64,000 nucleotides of DNA, taken from positions 667,501 to 731,500 of the forward strand of contig JAHQIY010000008.1 in NCBI GenBank assembly GCA_019054805.1, written 5' to 3'. Made by a program: the position numbers and the translations under genes. Below, one piece after another: positions 1 to 11,637 of this stretch. Each line of letters starts with the position of its first letter. Positions within the stretch are counted from its first letter, which is position 1. The notes below the pieces were generated by a model, which saw only the letters and a list, made by a program, of their open reading frames with translations, made no database searches and was not told where the DNA came from. Origin of the DNA: Brachionus manjavacas (taxonomy: Eukaryota; Rotifera; Eurotatoria; Ploima; Brachionidae).

Positions 1-1756
1 CTTTTATATTATCAAACCAAAATTTGTTTCAAATACAATTTAAAACTAAATTTTGCATTTAGTTAAATTAAAAAATGAACAATTTAAAAATTTAAATGTC
101 TTAATATGACTCAGATCAGATTGCGGGTATTTTGAATAGTTATTTTATTCATTTTTTTAAAAAAATGAATTATTAGAAAAGGTTTAAGAATAATTAACTA
201 AACTCAACAGCAACAAATCCATTCATGTGCAATAATTTGTATTATACAACTCTAATATCTTCTAATTTAATATCGTCATTTTTTCAATTAATCAAATTTT
301 CATTTATTCAATTTATCAACTTTTCAATTATTCATTTTTAATAAATTCAAATTAAACAAAAGATATATAATAAAACCAGACTTATTTTTAAGTCACAAGT
401 CTTAAGTCAAGTCAAGTCAATGACTTTGACTTAAAACTGTGACTTAAAAACAAGTCTGAATGAAACGTATGAATAAGATAAAATATAAAGCGAATTATGA
501 TGTAGGGCAATTTTTGTTTTTTGAAACAATCAAAATAAACACAGAATTTTTACAAAAAATTTTAAAATAAAATAAACCATAAATAAACAATATTTAGGGT
601 TTTTTTTGAAATTAGATTAATTATAACAAAATTTTAGATAAAATAAAGGGGACCGCGGCGTAACCCTGGTTTAGGGAGTTCAATTTAGCAATAGAATGGG
701 TTTTTTTTCTTAAATACTGCTAAAATTTTTTTATAATTAATATCTCATTGATTGATTTAGAAAATACATAAATACTGATAATTTTCTTTATTTTAATTTA
801 ATATTTCAGTGCCAAATATCCGAATCTTTATAAATAAAATTCATTATATAAAATTGTTCATGGGTTTTAAAAAATTTTTTCAATTATAAGCGTCTATAAT
901 AAATTAGTTTTAATTTTTGTTAATTTTCCTAATTAAAAATTTTAACGTACACTCGTTTTCACGACTTTAAGAGTAAATCTTAAATCCAATCTTTTTTCTT
1001 TTAGAGTTAATTACATTGTTTCTATGTTTATTTATATTTATTTAAAAAATAATTTTGGACAAAATCCCTTGTCTGTTTGGAATGAATATTAATTCGCCCT
1101 TTCAGCCACGTTAGCGTTAATTTTGAGATTTGTGGATACTATTTTTGGTTTTTTAAAAAATTGAAAAAACACATAAATTAGAGCAAAAAGTAAATGTAAT
1201 ACAAAAAATTGAATAATTTTGAGTTAATCAAGAAAAATATTCTTGAAAAATCGCTTGAACAATAAAAATTGTAAAAACATAAAAGATTGTTTATTTTATT
1301 TTAATTTTTTTTTAAATAGGTCGAAAGGGGTTTTCCATTTTTGATACTCTTCTGTTTTTTTTACGATAAGTGTGTGTGTTAATTTGCTTTCCACAAATTT
1401 GTCGAATAATTTATTAGCTCTAACTAATACTTTGTCTACTTTTATGTTTCTATGTTAGAACAATTAAAATTTAATTTGCTAGAAAATACCCTGAGTATGG
1501 GAAATTTTCCAAAAATAAAGCCCAAATTTAACTTTTACTCTAACAAAAAAATTGTCTTTACTATCGTAAACAAAATTAAAAATTAAAAAAATTGTAGAGT
1601 TAAGAAATAGGAAAAAAGTCAAATTTAAGCTTTTTTCTATATCTGAACTTAACTCTAATATCATTTTTAATATTTTTAACCAAGAAATATTTTCATTATG
1701 CGTTACATTATTTTAAATTTGTAATTTACATTTGAAACTTTTTTCATAACAAAATT
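1..1756. other. AT-rich intergenic DNA
   Basis: No coding stretch with protein-like composition is visible on either strand. The one structured item is the foldback repeat at 378-457, listed separately. A short GC-richer patch near 650-680 stands out from its surroundings but shows no recognisable motif. Confidence 0.6.
378..457. repeat. AAGTCA-type foldback repeat
   Basis: The stretch begins AGACTTATTTTTAAGTCAC and ends with the near-exact reverse complement GTGACTTAAAAACAAGTCT. The middle is built of AAGTCA and TGACTT hexamers, so the whole 80 bases can fold into one hairpin. Related sequence recurs at 3,806-3,925, about 20,605-20,635, 24,645-24,700, 34,893-35,035 and 60,600-60,650, so this is a dispersed family rather than a one-off palindrome. 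Confidence 0.75.
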
Positions 1757-2171
1757 GATTTATCGAATCTAGAGTATCCAGAACGACTAAGAAGGCTAAA
1801 ACTTACAACACTTAAAACAAGAAGAAAGAGAGGTGATTTAATACAAATGTTTAAGTTGCTCAATAATTACGATCAAGTCAACTGGTATAAACAACCAGAC
1901 AAGGTTTTTGGTGTAAATAAAACAAGAGGCAACAACTACAGGTTAAGAAGAGAAATTGTCAAAAACTGTGCACCAAGATTCAACTTTTTCACCAACAGAA
2001 TAGTCAATGATTGGAATCAGCTTGGAAACAAAGTTATAGAATCAAAATCAACAAACATTTTTAAAACTAATTTAGACATACTTTTGAAAGACTAAATTAT
2101 TGCTTATGGTCTGGATATAACCGGACTTAACGCGAAAGCGTAGCAATTATAATTACTACTACTACTACTAA
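1757..2171 (+). mobile_element. LINE 3' end (CR1/jockey-like), C-terminal RT remnant
   Basis: An open frame from about 1,760 to 2,095 encodes the typical carboxyl end of a non-LTR reverse transcriptase. It reads LEYPERLRRLKL, then RRKRGDLIQMFKLLN, then RFNFFTNRIVNDWNQLG, a layout shared by CR1- and jockey-type ORF2 proteins. Everything upstream of the thumb region is missing, as expected of a 5'-truncated copy. After the stop a short UTR with a GC-richer hairpin (GGTCTGGATATAACCGGAC) leads into a run of TAC triplets that ends at 2,171 and forms the 3' tail. The copy at 50,150-51,775 has a related C-terminus (RMRGDLIEQFKIV, RFNFFSNRVENAWNN), so both belong to one broad clade. Confidence 0.8.
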
Positions 2172-2420
2172 ATGATTATGAAGATGCTAGTGAGCCTAAC
2201 AAGTTTTCTGTCACAACAAAATATAGTGTTTCAAAGAAAAGAAAAAGATATACACTAGATTCAAACAAGAATTATTGAATTTTTTGTTTAAACAAGAAAA
2301 TCAAGGTCATGCCGGTAGGGTTTATAATGTTCATTCTCGTTTAATTAGTTATTGGTTCATTCAAAAAGAGTTTGAAAATAAATTAAATAATATGAGTTGT
2401 AAACACGAGTTTACGGTATA
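2172..2420 (+). other. unclassified coding relic
   Basis: Two adjoining reading frames look protein-like: one runs from the LINE tail through KFSVTTKYSVSKKRKRYT, and the next from about 2,258 as NFLFKQENQGHAGRVYNV to a stop near 2,420. A single frameshift separates them. I do not recognise the family. Its place between transposon fragments suggests a transposase or LINE relic, but that is a guess. Confidence 0.3.
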
Positions 2421-3805
2421 ATCAAGTGCATCTCATATATTTTTTTTAAATAATTAAAAATTCTTAAATTTAAAAATGACTAGAATTGATTTGGAAAAGC
2501 GTGTTGAACAGTATCATTGTATAATTTTCATAAGCTTAATAATTCTATTTTAGGAGATGATTTTTTGATTTTAAACATCAATTAATTATAATTGATGTGA
2601 CAGATTTTTTTTTTATATAAAATTTTTATATTATAATTTTTTTCAAAAAAGTTCCATTCGAAAGTCTTTCTCTGGTCTTCTTACAACCTCATTTACATTA
2701 TGCGAAAAGTCCACAATTAAAGCAACACAAGGTTTAAAACAACCGTTTTCATTATACAATGTTTTTGTTGGTGTAATTAATAGTAGAAAAAGATACTGTA
2801 TCCATATAATTAAAGACGAATTTACGAAAATATTTAGAATATGATGATTTAGTTTTTTTAAAAAATAAAAGATGAAAAGACTCAAACATAAGAACAAATT
2901 TTTGGCAGTTATTCAAGATTTAAACAGTCATTGAAACATTTTACAAAAAATCACTTTATTTTCTTTTCCATTTGTTTATTTCAAAGATTGCATTGTTTTT
3001 CTATAGAATAAAGCTATTAAAAAATAAAATTATTAAAAAAATTATAAAAATTAATTACTGATTTCAAAGAAGTGTAATGGGAGAAGTTAAATGATTTTTA
3101 AAAATTTGAAAATTGAAAAAGTTTTAAAATAAAATAATTAAAGAAAAACAATAATGGAATAGTTTTAAAATTTTATTAAATTAAAATTGAAAGGAAACAA
3201 GGTATTCGAAGGAAATTAGCGACCCGTTTCGTTTACTTGTTCTCAAAAAGGATTTATCATAACTTTACCAGATAATCCTAAAACTGATTATATTTTTGAA
3301 TAGAGCATAAAAATTTCTACCAGAAAAGAAGATTTTATAAATTAATAAATTTGATTTTGTCATTAAAATTCGAAAAAAATTTTAATTATTTTGAAATTTA
3401 TTCAGTATTTGTAAAGGAATTAAATTTAGTTATTTCAAATAAAATATTAGTACAAACTTATATCAAAAATTTGAGTCTCTAATATTTTTTTCTATAGCTT
3501 GATGTAATTGTTTTTTCCGTCATTTCTTTTTTCAGCTTACTTTTAAAAAATGAATCAAATTTTATTTTTGCTCTTCACTGGTAAGCTGACTCCATCTCCC
3601 AGTTAAGTACTCGTAATGTCGAAAATATTTTGATACAGTATACTCACCACTTCCCCTCATTGATCAATTTTTGGTCTACCAAACTTTTATATATATCAAA
3701 AATTTCAGATTTTCTATTTTTTACTTCAATTACGTTTATTATATAATAATCTCTTTGATATAATTGATAGACCACATAATTTCATAGAAAATATCAGAGT
3801 TGTTT
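2421..3805. other. AT-rich DNA without a supported gene
   Basis: A minus-strand open frame at 2,643-2,897 has one protein-like end (KPCVALIVDFSHNVNEVV) but no partner exons and a low-complexity remainder, so I do not call it. Nothing else is recognisable. Confidence 0.5.
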
Positions 3806-3925
3806 TTAAGTCACAAGTCTTAAGTCAAGTCAAGTCAATGACTTAAAAAATTTTTTTTTTTTTTAAGTCAAGTCAATGACTTAAAATTATTTTTTTTTTT
3901 CTTAAGTCAAGTCAATGACTTAAAA
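3806..3925. repeat. AAGTCA-type foldback, tandem form
   Basis: It opens with TTTTTAAGTCACAAGTCTTA, the same sequence as the left half of the 378-457 foldback. It then repeats TTAAGTCAAGTCAATGACTT about three times, separated by runs of 10-15 T. Each unit is itself nearly palindromic (TTAAGTCA...TGACTTAA). Confidence 0.75.
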
Positions 3926-4890
3926 AGTCCGGATCCTAAATCCGTCTTTGAGTTTTTGTCCTCCTTTTGTATTTTCGACATTTTTTATTAGCCCTTCTAT
4001 ATAAATGGAAAAAAGCTTGGGGGATAGGGCTCCGCCTTGCTTGACACCTATGGTAGTTTTAAACGACTTGGAGTATATGTTGTTGTTTGAGGCAATCATA
4101 AATGATTCTTCATAATAATTTATTATGCATTTTGTGATTGACGGATCGATTTGGGTCGATATTAACTTTTGCCAAAGGATTTTACGCTTCATTTTATCAA
4201 AGGCTTTCTACGCGTCGATCGCTGAGACCTAAACCCATTTTCTTGCCGAGAGTGATACTTTAACGCATTGTTTAAGTACAAAAATTGCGTGAGAGCATGA
4301 CGATTTTGTTTTGAAACCAAATTGTTTTTGGTTATCTTGGTGCTTTTTCACAATTTCTTAGAGTAATATTGTCTCAAAAAGGTTAGTTCGCGCGTCTGAG
4401 ATTGCAACTGGTCGTAAATTGTTTATATCGTCTGCATTTTTTTTGTATCTTTTATTAGTGGTTTAATTATCGTAACATTGAAAAAAAACGGAAATATTTT
4501 TATTATATTTTGATAAAAGCTTGTAGGAGTCCTTAAAAGTTTGGAACAAAGAGAGTACTTAAGCATTTCATTACTTACTCCATGAAAGCCAATACTTTTT
4601 CCGTTTGATAGTTAAATTATTGACTTTTTTACTGCCGATAGCTCGAGTTTGTAGTCAAATTTTGCTTCTTCAAATTTCTTGTCGAATTCATGAGAGCATT
4701 GAAAATTCACAGAGTTATCATCGGCAAAGTTTGATCTGTTAAAAAGCTCTTGATAATTTTTTTCAATATCTTCAATATTGATATTAATCCCAGTGTTCTT
4801 ATGCTCAAAACTCCTAATTTTTTTTCAGAATTTTGTTTTGTCAAGTTTAAAGAGGTCGTTGATCTTTCGGTTATTACTGAAACCCGGACC
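3926..4890 (-). mobile_element. LINE reverse transcriptase fragment
   Basis: Read on the minus strand, consecutive frames give RT blocks in the right order. These are a linker (NRSNFADDNSVNFQCSHEF), GFHGVSNEMLKYS, NNLRPVAISDARTNLFE, QFGFKTKSSCSHAIFVLK, AIDA-KAFDKMKRKILW and GVKQGGALSPKLFSIYIEGL. There are several in-frame stops, for example within the DA-KAFDK block, and frameshifts, so it is a dead copy. The FADD palm motif and everything after it are absent, because the fragment stops against the AAGTCA repeat at 3,925. The separate GVKQGG motif suggests a different clade from the jockey-like copy at 13.4 kb. Confidence 0.85.
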
Positions 4891-4892
4891 AC

Positions 4893-5065
4893 CTATTTAT
4901 TACTAAAAAAAGACCTATACTTTAAAGACGAATATATAGCCGGGCGAAAGCCGACTTGCTTTGTACTTGTAGAAAATTTTAAGGCTTTCGCGCAAGACCA
5001 TAAGCTAGGCTCTAGGACTTACTATTCGGCCTGCATCAGCCTTAAGATACAAAAAAACAAAAAAA
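4893..5065 (-). repeat. possible LINE 3'-UTR tail
   Basis: On the minus strand this GC-richer patch contains GCTTATGGTCT followed by GCGCGAAAGCC. Both blocks also occur, with a longer spacer, in the 3' UTR of the LINE end at 2,100-2,150. It may be a leftover 3' tail of a related element abutting the RT fragment. The match is short and the call is weak. Confidence 0.3.
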
Positions 5066-5275
5066 AAAATTAAATATATTTTTTTAAAATTAAATTTTAA
5101 AATATAATATAATCTTTTGTTGATTAAATAGTTTTTTTTTAATTATTAAAAATGATTATTTTTGTAAATTATAGTTTGCTGTAACATTTTTTTCATTATA
5201 GTTTTTTTTATTTTCCTGACATTTTTTCATGAATTTTTTAAACTTATTTTCTTTTTGAGTAGTCACTAAAAGATG

Positions 5276-6050
5276 CTAAACACTCGTTTTTACCGAACAA
5301 TTTCTAAATAAACACGAAACTTCATAGTCTCCTGTTTCAAACATTGCTGATTTACAAGCATTTATTTGACGATCAGCAATTTCTTCAAAAAACCTAAAAA
5401 TTTCTGTAAAATTGTTTTTTATTTTTGGTATTCTTTCCTTTATCGAGTTATTAAAACCTTCAATATCGTTAGTCGTATAATACTTATTTAACTTATCTTC
5501 ATATTTTAAATTTGGTGTAATAAAAAATTTCAAAATTTTTTTAGCCTTATGCTCCAAAAATCAATCATCAAAACTTTTTAAATTTTATTTATCTTTAAGA
5601 CAGTCGAAGTAATTAGAAAGTAATTCAAGGTTTTCTATATATTTTTTCTTATTTTTGCTTGCTATCAAGCTATTATCTCTTTCACTCGCTGTTCCGAAAA
5701 TTAAAAAAAGAATTTTTTCTTGATCACATTCATCTAATTCAAATTGTTTTAATATACGAACGATGTTTTTTCTAATATGGTTACAGCAAAGCACAAAATC
5801 GGTGTTCTCGAAAGATTTCTTTAAAGCTCCATTAAGTGCTTCATCGTCGTCTGTAATTTTCAATTTTAGATCTGTGACTGAAAACTCTTCATCTTTAAAT
5901 AGAATATCGCTATGATTTTATGAGCTGTGTAAAATAATAATAACAATCAAAATCTTTTTTCATATGAACCATTAGAGGACTAATGAAAATCGAGTGTACG
6001 CTTGAACCGTTCGCATTTAGAGATAAATTTCTATATGACACATAAAAATT
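5276..6050 (-). pseudogene. MULE transposase relic (minus strand)
   Basis: Minus-strand frames give the core of a Mutator-like transposase: YRNLSLNANGSSVHSIF, then PLMVHMKKDFDCYYYF, then ITDDDEALNGALKKSFENTD, VLCCNHIRKNIVRIL and NDIEGFNNSIKERI. In MULE proteins this order is the first catalytic Asp region, the TD-EA block with the second Asp, the C-H-H block, and the NN-EG-N-K region after the catalytic Glu. Frameshifts near 5,915 and between 5,557 and 5,585 break the reading. No terminal inverted repeats were found around it. Downstream it grades into T-rich DNA. Confidence 0.8.
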
Positions 6051-6069
6051 TACTTAAAAATACCATAAT

Positions 6070-6810
6070 TACAATTTAATATTTGAAACAATTTAAAAGT
6101 ATAAAGGAGTCTTTTAATAGATGTTGGTATATGAGCTAAGAAAAGATGGTATCCAAAGTAGGGGGTGTTTATTCCATTTTTGTAAGTCATTAATGAAAAA
6201 ATAAGTGACCTTAGTAAAAATGAAGAGTTGGTTAAGTGGTTTAAAAACATATGTTGTTTGTCTTTAATACCAATCGAAAGTGTCGATAGTCAATTTGAAA
6301 GTATACTTAACTCAATGCCTGAAATAGACAAAGTCAGTAAGTTCATGGACTAGCTTGTTAGTACATATTTTGAGGGTAGTTATCCACTGTAAATGTGGAA
6401 CCACTATGATACCGAAGGTACTCCACGAACCAATAACAACCTTGAGGGGTATAATAATAAGCTCAATAGACATATATCTATTGCCCATCCAGATATATTC
6501 ATGGCTATAACAAACTAATTGAAGAGGAAGTCGATTCCGGTTTAAATATTTTAGAGCTAATGCTAACGAAAAGGCTCCACAGCGTAATAAACTCTATGAT
6601 ATTAATGATGCTATACTTCTAAGTCAAAAGGGTATGCTAAAATAAAATTACATCTCAATCGAGACTTACATGAAGTATGTCTCAAAGTGTTTTGACTTTG
6701 CTAAATTGTCCAAGAAGAAAACTGAAAGTTCTCAGTCGTTAGATGAATCCTTGTCAGGTGTATCGGAGGATGAAGGAGAAGATAAGGTTTATAGCTGTGA
6801 AGAGAATTAA
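6070..6810 (+). pseudogene. second MULE transposase relic (plus strand)
   Basis: Plus-strand frames include FHFCKSLMKKISDLSKNEE, NICCLSLIPIESVDSQFESI and TPRTNNNLEGYNNKLNRHIS, followed by IAHPDIFMAI. The H-F-C-K-S block and the RTNN-EG-N-KLNR block are characteristic of the C-terminal half of MULE transposases of the type often seen in animals. Stops interrupt it, including one before LVSTYFEGSYPL. It lies head-to-head with the minus-strand relic ending at 6,050 and differs from it in sequence, so two families are present. A hydrophilic tail (KTESSQSLDESLS...DEGEDK) runs to a stop near 6,810. Confidence 0.8.
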
Positions 6811-7336
6811 GAAAATTTTAATTAATTATTCATTTATTTTTTTTTACAACTAATTAACCAATAAAAGTATAATTTTGTTACGAATCTTTTTTTTATTATA
6901 AAAACCATCAATTAAAAAATCTAATTTTGGTACAGTTAATTTTTCCGTGTCGTAACAAAACTATACGAAATGAATTTACCTGATGAAGAAACCGGACAAA
7001 GTTCTGAACAAAATTTTGGAACCACTTTTTATTTATGAATCAATATTCAACAAAAAAAATTGAGTAAAATGAGTTTGAAACTAATTTTAAAAAAATCATA
7101 AATTTTCATAAAGTAAATATTCAGAATTTTATTCCAAATTTGTCGAATGTTTTTGTTTTTATAGTTAATTTAATAAATTTTCCGGAAACATTTTTTTAGA
7201 TTTCAAATTTATTTTAAAATTACTTTGTTTAGAGACTTAAAAAATTTAAATTTAAAAAGTATAAAAAAATTCAGTGTTAAAACTCTTCAGTTAGCTTTAA
7301 ATATTTTAAAATTTATTCTCAAATGAAAAAATTCTC
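6811..7336. other. intergenic, 3' flank of CFAP36
   Basis: AT-rich with no supported coding sequence or repeat. Confidence 0.5.
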
Positions 7337-10300
7337 CTATTTTTTCTTATTAACAACTTCTTTACGCAGTGTTTCTGCTAGAGCTTTTCTAGCTTCAATT
7401 TTTTTTCGCTGTTCATCAGAACTAGACGAGGACTGATTAAAATCGGCTGGATCTGCACCAGATAAGACACTTCTAGCTGCTCTAGACGACATTGGTCGGT
7501 CACCTGTCCTTCTCGATTCTTTTACCAACTCATCAATTTGTTTTTGTCGTTCAATTTTCTTTTTTTCTGCCAAAATATCTCTCTGCCTTCTCATAAATTC
7601 TGCCCTTCTTTCAATTTCACTTTGGCTTAGGTTTCCACCCGATTTCTTGAAAACAAAAATAAAAAAAAATTTTAAATCATCTTCTATTTACTTCCAAGAC
7701 AGTCTGGGCAATGTCATTTACCATTCCGGATTTTTCAACATCACTTGAACCATCTATTTTCATAGATCTAAACTGATCTTCAAAACGCGATTTTCTGGCT
7801 GAGACTGGACGGTCACTAGCCGGATTTTTCAAATTTTCTTTCAAAATTTTCCTATTCAAATGCTCTTGTTGGTCAAGCTCGTCATTAAGCACCTCGACCA
7901 GCTCGTGTGATTTGACCAGTTTCTTGGCTATTTCATAATCTTGTGTTTTCATTTGATATTGGTAATTTTGTGTCTTATTTCTACTATTCACCTTGCTATC
8001 GTATTCATCAGCTGATTTTTTGATCACCAATTCCAAGATTTTGTCTTCATCACTCTTTATTTCGCCATTTCCGGATTTAATTATTCCCAATTGATATTGC
8101 AGAAGAATCAATGCCTGAAGCTCTAACTCGATGTTTTTGCGTACCATCAATGATTTGAACATTCTGAAATTCTCAGACGACCATATTTGCTCAAACAATT
8201 CCTTTATTTATTAATTAAAAAAATTTAAATTCCCTGAAATATTTTTTTTTCTTTAGAGTTGGTAGGTTTGAGCAGAAATTTAAAAAAAATTTTTCTAGTT
8301 GGATTCTATCAAGCAAGGGATTGAATTGATAAAAAATATAAGAAAAAAAATGATTAAATTTTATAAAAATGGCAATTTCATTTTTCTGAACATATAACAA
8401 TTTTAATTAAAAAAATTTAAAGCTGTTAACCAAATAAAAACATTTTTTATTAAATAAATTTTTTTCTCGATGTCTCAAAAAATTTTCTTTTCTGATTTAA
8501 TCAAACATTTTGAAAAATCTATCACAAATATAAATAAAAAAAATTCACTAAATAAACAAAAAAACAATTTTTTACCATAATTGAATGAAAAATTCAACTA
8601 ATAAATTTAATTATTTGAAAAATTAATTGCAGTTTCAGGGGTTGTGAAATTCATTTCAATTCAGAAAAACTTGAATAACTTTTTTACTAAAAGAGATAAT
8701 TTAGTTCTGTAAAATGCTCAATGGTTTAGCAACTTTGCTTAATCCAAAAATATACATCTGCAAAAACTCTGCAATGTAATTGCACACTTGATTGGAATAC
8801 TTTTTAATGGGGTGCAAAATGCAGAAAATTGCAGAGTATTTTGCAGACTTATTTTACTGCATTAAGCAAATTTGCTTATTATTAAGCATTCTACAGAACT
8901 GAATTATCTCTTTTAGTAAAAAAGTTATTCAAGTTTTTCTGAATTGAAATGATCGAATTGAAACGAACTTCACAACCCCGCAGTTTCATTTCTTTTCAAA
9001 ACTGTTTACAATATTGATCTTCTGATTCTTTACCAGCTGAGAAAGAGAAAGAAATTGAACAAAAGTATCAGCCATCCTTTAAAAAAATTTCTAACATTAC
9101 AGCCCTATTATAATTGTGTGAATAAGAATTTTTTTGTTCTTTTTTTTGTTGTTAATTTAATATAAAGTATGGCAATAGTTTAAAAAATTATTTTTATTCT
9201 TTATTACATTAGGTTAAAATAAAATAAATTCATAGATAGACAATGATATTTGATTATTAATTAAATCCCTTTCGATTTCGTGCTTTTTGTACTTAATGGT
9301 ATTTGATTAATTATTAGGCTCGTATCTATTTTGAAATTATACATCTTTTTTAAAATACTGAATAAAACTATAAATCGCTTAAGGTATTTTGATATTATTT
9401 TATATTTTCTTTCTGTTTATTTAATGAAATTTTTCTTTAAAATGAAAAATATTTTTGTTTATTGTCAGTGAAACTTAACTTTAAATCTTATATTCAAAAC
9501 ATGAAGCACTAAAAATTAGTCCATCAATATTTTAAAATAAAAAGATTATTAGCTTATTTAAATAACTATTTTAAAGTAAGGAACATTAAAAATAAAGTCA
9601 TTTAGATACAAAAGAGCGATTTAAATATATAAACAAATGGTAAAAAAATTTAAAGCCAAAATTTGGAAAGTTTTTTATAAAAAAATTTACAAATTTTTTG
9701 TTTTGTTTTATGTTTACATCAATTTTCACAATTTTACTCTTTTTTTGTTTTATTTTATATCAATAAATAAAATTATACTTAAGATTTTCATAAAGAATTT
9801 TGTCTTTTTTGTGCATGAAAATAAATAGGTAACAATTTTAAGTCAAAAAATCTAATAAAAAAAAAATCTGGGTCAAGAGGTTTATTAAAAAATCAGAATA
9901 TTAAAAAAAAATCCTTTCTTTACTTTCTGTACTTTATATTTGAGATTTTAATCAATTAATAATTTAATTTTTAATTTCAACTAATAAATCTAAACTACGA
10001 TATAGCCGGACCTCGTTTAATTTTCAATATTATGAATGAAATAATAGAAAAACAATTTTTAGATTTGATGATCTAATAGTTCATAAAACCTAAGAACAAG
10101 AATTGTTCCAGTAACAGGTGAACAAAAGTTCACCTAACTGACTAGACCCGAAAAACTTTATTTTTTTCTTGATAAATTTTGACTTTAGTCACAATTGACG
10201 TTGATTTGATGCATTTTAACAAAAGCTCAATTAATAAAATAAGCAAAACAGAGCGTAGATAGTTTTTAAACAAATATTATCTTTAATCATCATATCACAA

Positions 10301-11637
10301 ACTCAAAGTCAAAATTTATAAGAAAAAAATTAAGTTTTTCATGCTTGCAATATTAACTTAAAACTATTTTTTTATTTGAGACGGAAAAAACAATTTGAAA
10401 CATCGCACTTTTTCAATTTAATTTCAACATTGGATACATTTTGTAATTCGAACACAAAAAATTAAACCAAATCAATTAAAATATTTAAACTTATTAAAGT
10501 GCGATCAAAAGGGGCATTTTAAAATTTTAAAATTAAAATAAACTTGACAAGACATGTCAAGTAATTGCTTTGGAAAAATTTATTTCTTTTCTATTATTAA
10601 AAAAAAATATTACAATTTATATTTAGATCTTTTGATCTTGATCTCAAACTTTGATTTGCCTTTCCAGAGAGGTATCATGTTCACTAGCCAGAAAAAAAAG
10701 AGAACATAAACAACAAGATCATCATGTGGGATAGTCTTAAAAAAAATAAAAAAGCCATCTTAGCAAGCTGTAAAGATATGCTGTATAAAAGATCAGAGAT
10801 GATTTATACCAAATTGAAGTACAAACTAAAAATAATACTAATCTAATTACTTTTACTTCTAAAATAACTTGAAAATTGAATACACTTTTTTATTCAAACA
10901 CAAAAAATTAAACCAATTCTAAATTGAAATATTTATCTAAAAATTCCCAATTCCAAGATTGTTGATTCAACAAAAATTTAGTTTCTGCAAAAACTCTGCA
11001 ATCAATTTCGCTAATAATGATGTAAAAATTTGCAGAATTCTTGCAAAGACCAAACTTGAGTTATATTTTATAGTCTATATCAGAATTTTAGAAAATGAAT
11101 TTATGAAAAAAAATTGAAAATTTGAGAGAAAAACTGAGCAAAATTTTTCACAGAATTCTTCGCCTAAAAGATAGACCAGGATTCACATGATAAATGAGAC
11201 AATTGATAAAATTAAAAATTTATACCAAATAAGATGAGTTTTCGTTTAAGCTACTGGTTCTTTTGCAAGCCCTTAGAAATTGACTATAGGAAACACCAAG
11301 GTCTAGCAAAAATGTATTGATCAAAGTATCGACCAAGTCTTTGTATTTCAAGTGCACGTCGATAAATTCGGTTGGAACCTTTTCTAGGTTTTCATCATCT
11401 TCATCGTCCATCAACGTTCCACCGGACCAGGAATCATTTGGACTGAATACTTAAAAAAAATTTATATTTAAAGTTTTTTTTTATTTAGAAAAAAAAACTT
11501 GAAGAATTTGTTTCTAGAAAATGTTGAACAGGAATTGACCAGATGGGACTGGATAAATAGCCGAGAATGCTGTCAAAAAGCCATTCATCGTCTTCATCGC
11601 TGCTATCTCTAATGTTTTTTTTAGATCTTGAGTTCAT
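7337..11637 (-). CDS. CFAP36: cilia- and flagella-associated protein 36 (BART-domain protein)
   Basis: Four exons splice in phase: 11,499-11,637, 11,226-11,449, 7,692-8,201 and 7,337-7,645, giving about 393 residues (vertebrate CFAP36 is about 340). Exon 1 starts at the only good ATG and encodes DDEWLFDSILGYLSSPIWSI, the opening of the BART/ARL2-binding fold. Exon 2 continues the fold (FIDVHLKYKDLVDTLINTFL, GVSYSQFLRAC). Exon 3 opens ELFEQIWSSENFRMFKSLMV and holds the family's IELELQAL helix. Exon 4 is a charged coiled-coil tail (EIERRAEFMRRQRDILAEK) ending in Ser- and Lys-rich sequence. Known CFAP36 proteins bind ARL3-type small GTPases and act in cilia. All introns have GT-AG ends. Intron 2 is unusually long (3.0 kb) and holds a MITE and other repeats. 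Family assignment is confident; an extra small exon in intron 2 cannot be excluded. Confidence 0.9.
8638..8979. mobile_element. MULE-type MITE with 9-bp target duplication
   Basis: The 342-bp unit has terminal inverted repeats of about 80-95 bp beginning GGGGTTGTGAA and matching closely through a block that reads AACTTTTTTACTAAAAGAG. Immediately outside is the direct repeat GCAGTTTCA at 8,629-8,637 and 8,980-8,988. A 9-bp duplication with long TIRs is the hallmark of Mutator-like elements. No coding capacity. It sits in intron 2 of CFAP36. The centre holds CTGCAAAAACTCTGCA, a motif also seen near 10,985 and 59,811. Confidence 0.9.
10154..10349. repeat. small inverted-repeat element
   Basis: Arms of about 37 bp face each other: AAAAACTTTATTTTTTTC... 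at the left and its near reverse complement (GTCAAAATTTATAAG, ending AAGTTTTTC) at the right, enclosing about 120 bases. It is a short foldback of unknown class in CFAP36 intron 2. I see no convincing target duplication. Confidence 0.6.
10610..10735 (-). other. exon-like sequence in CFAP36 intron 2
   Basis: A splice-acceptor-like AG at 10,736-10,737 precedes an open frame. It reads HDDLVVYVLFFFWLVNMIPL followed by a basic tail (WKGKSKFEIKIKRSKYKL) and a stop: one membrane span plus a cytosolic basic end. I do not recognise it, and no clear upstream exon joins it. It could be the last exon of a small nested gene, a relic, or chance. Confidence 0.3.

Noticed and set aside
1479-1664. Minus-strand open frame
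   Set aside because: Low-complexity Phe/Leu/Lys composition, no splice context and no motif.
9637-9828. 63-codon Lys/Phe-rich open frame
   Set aside because: Low complexity of the kind expected by chance at this base composition.
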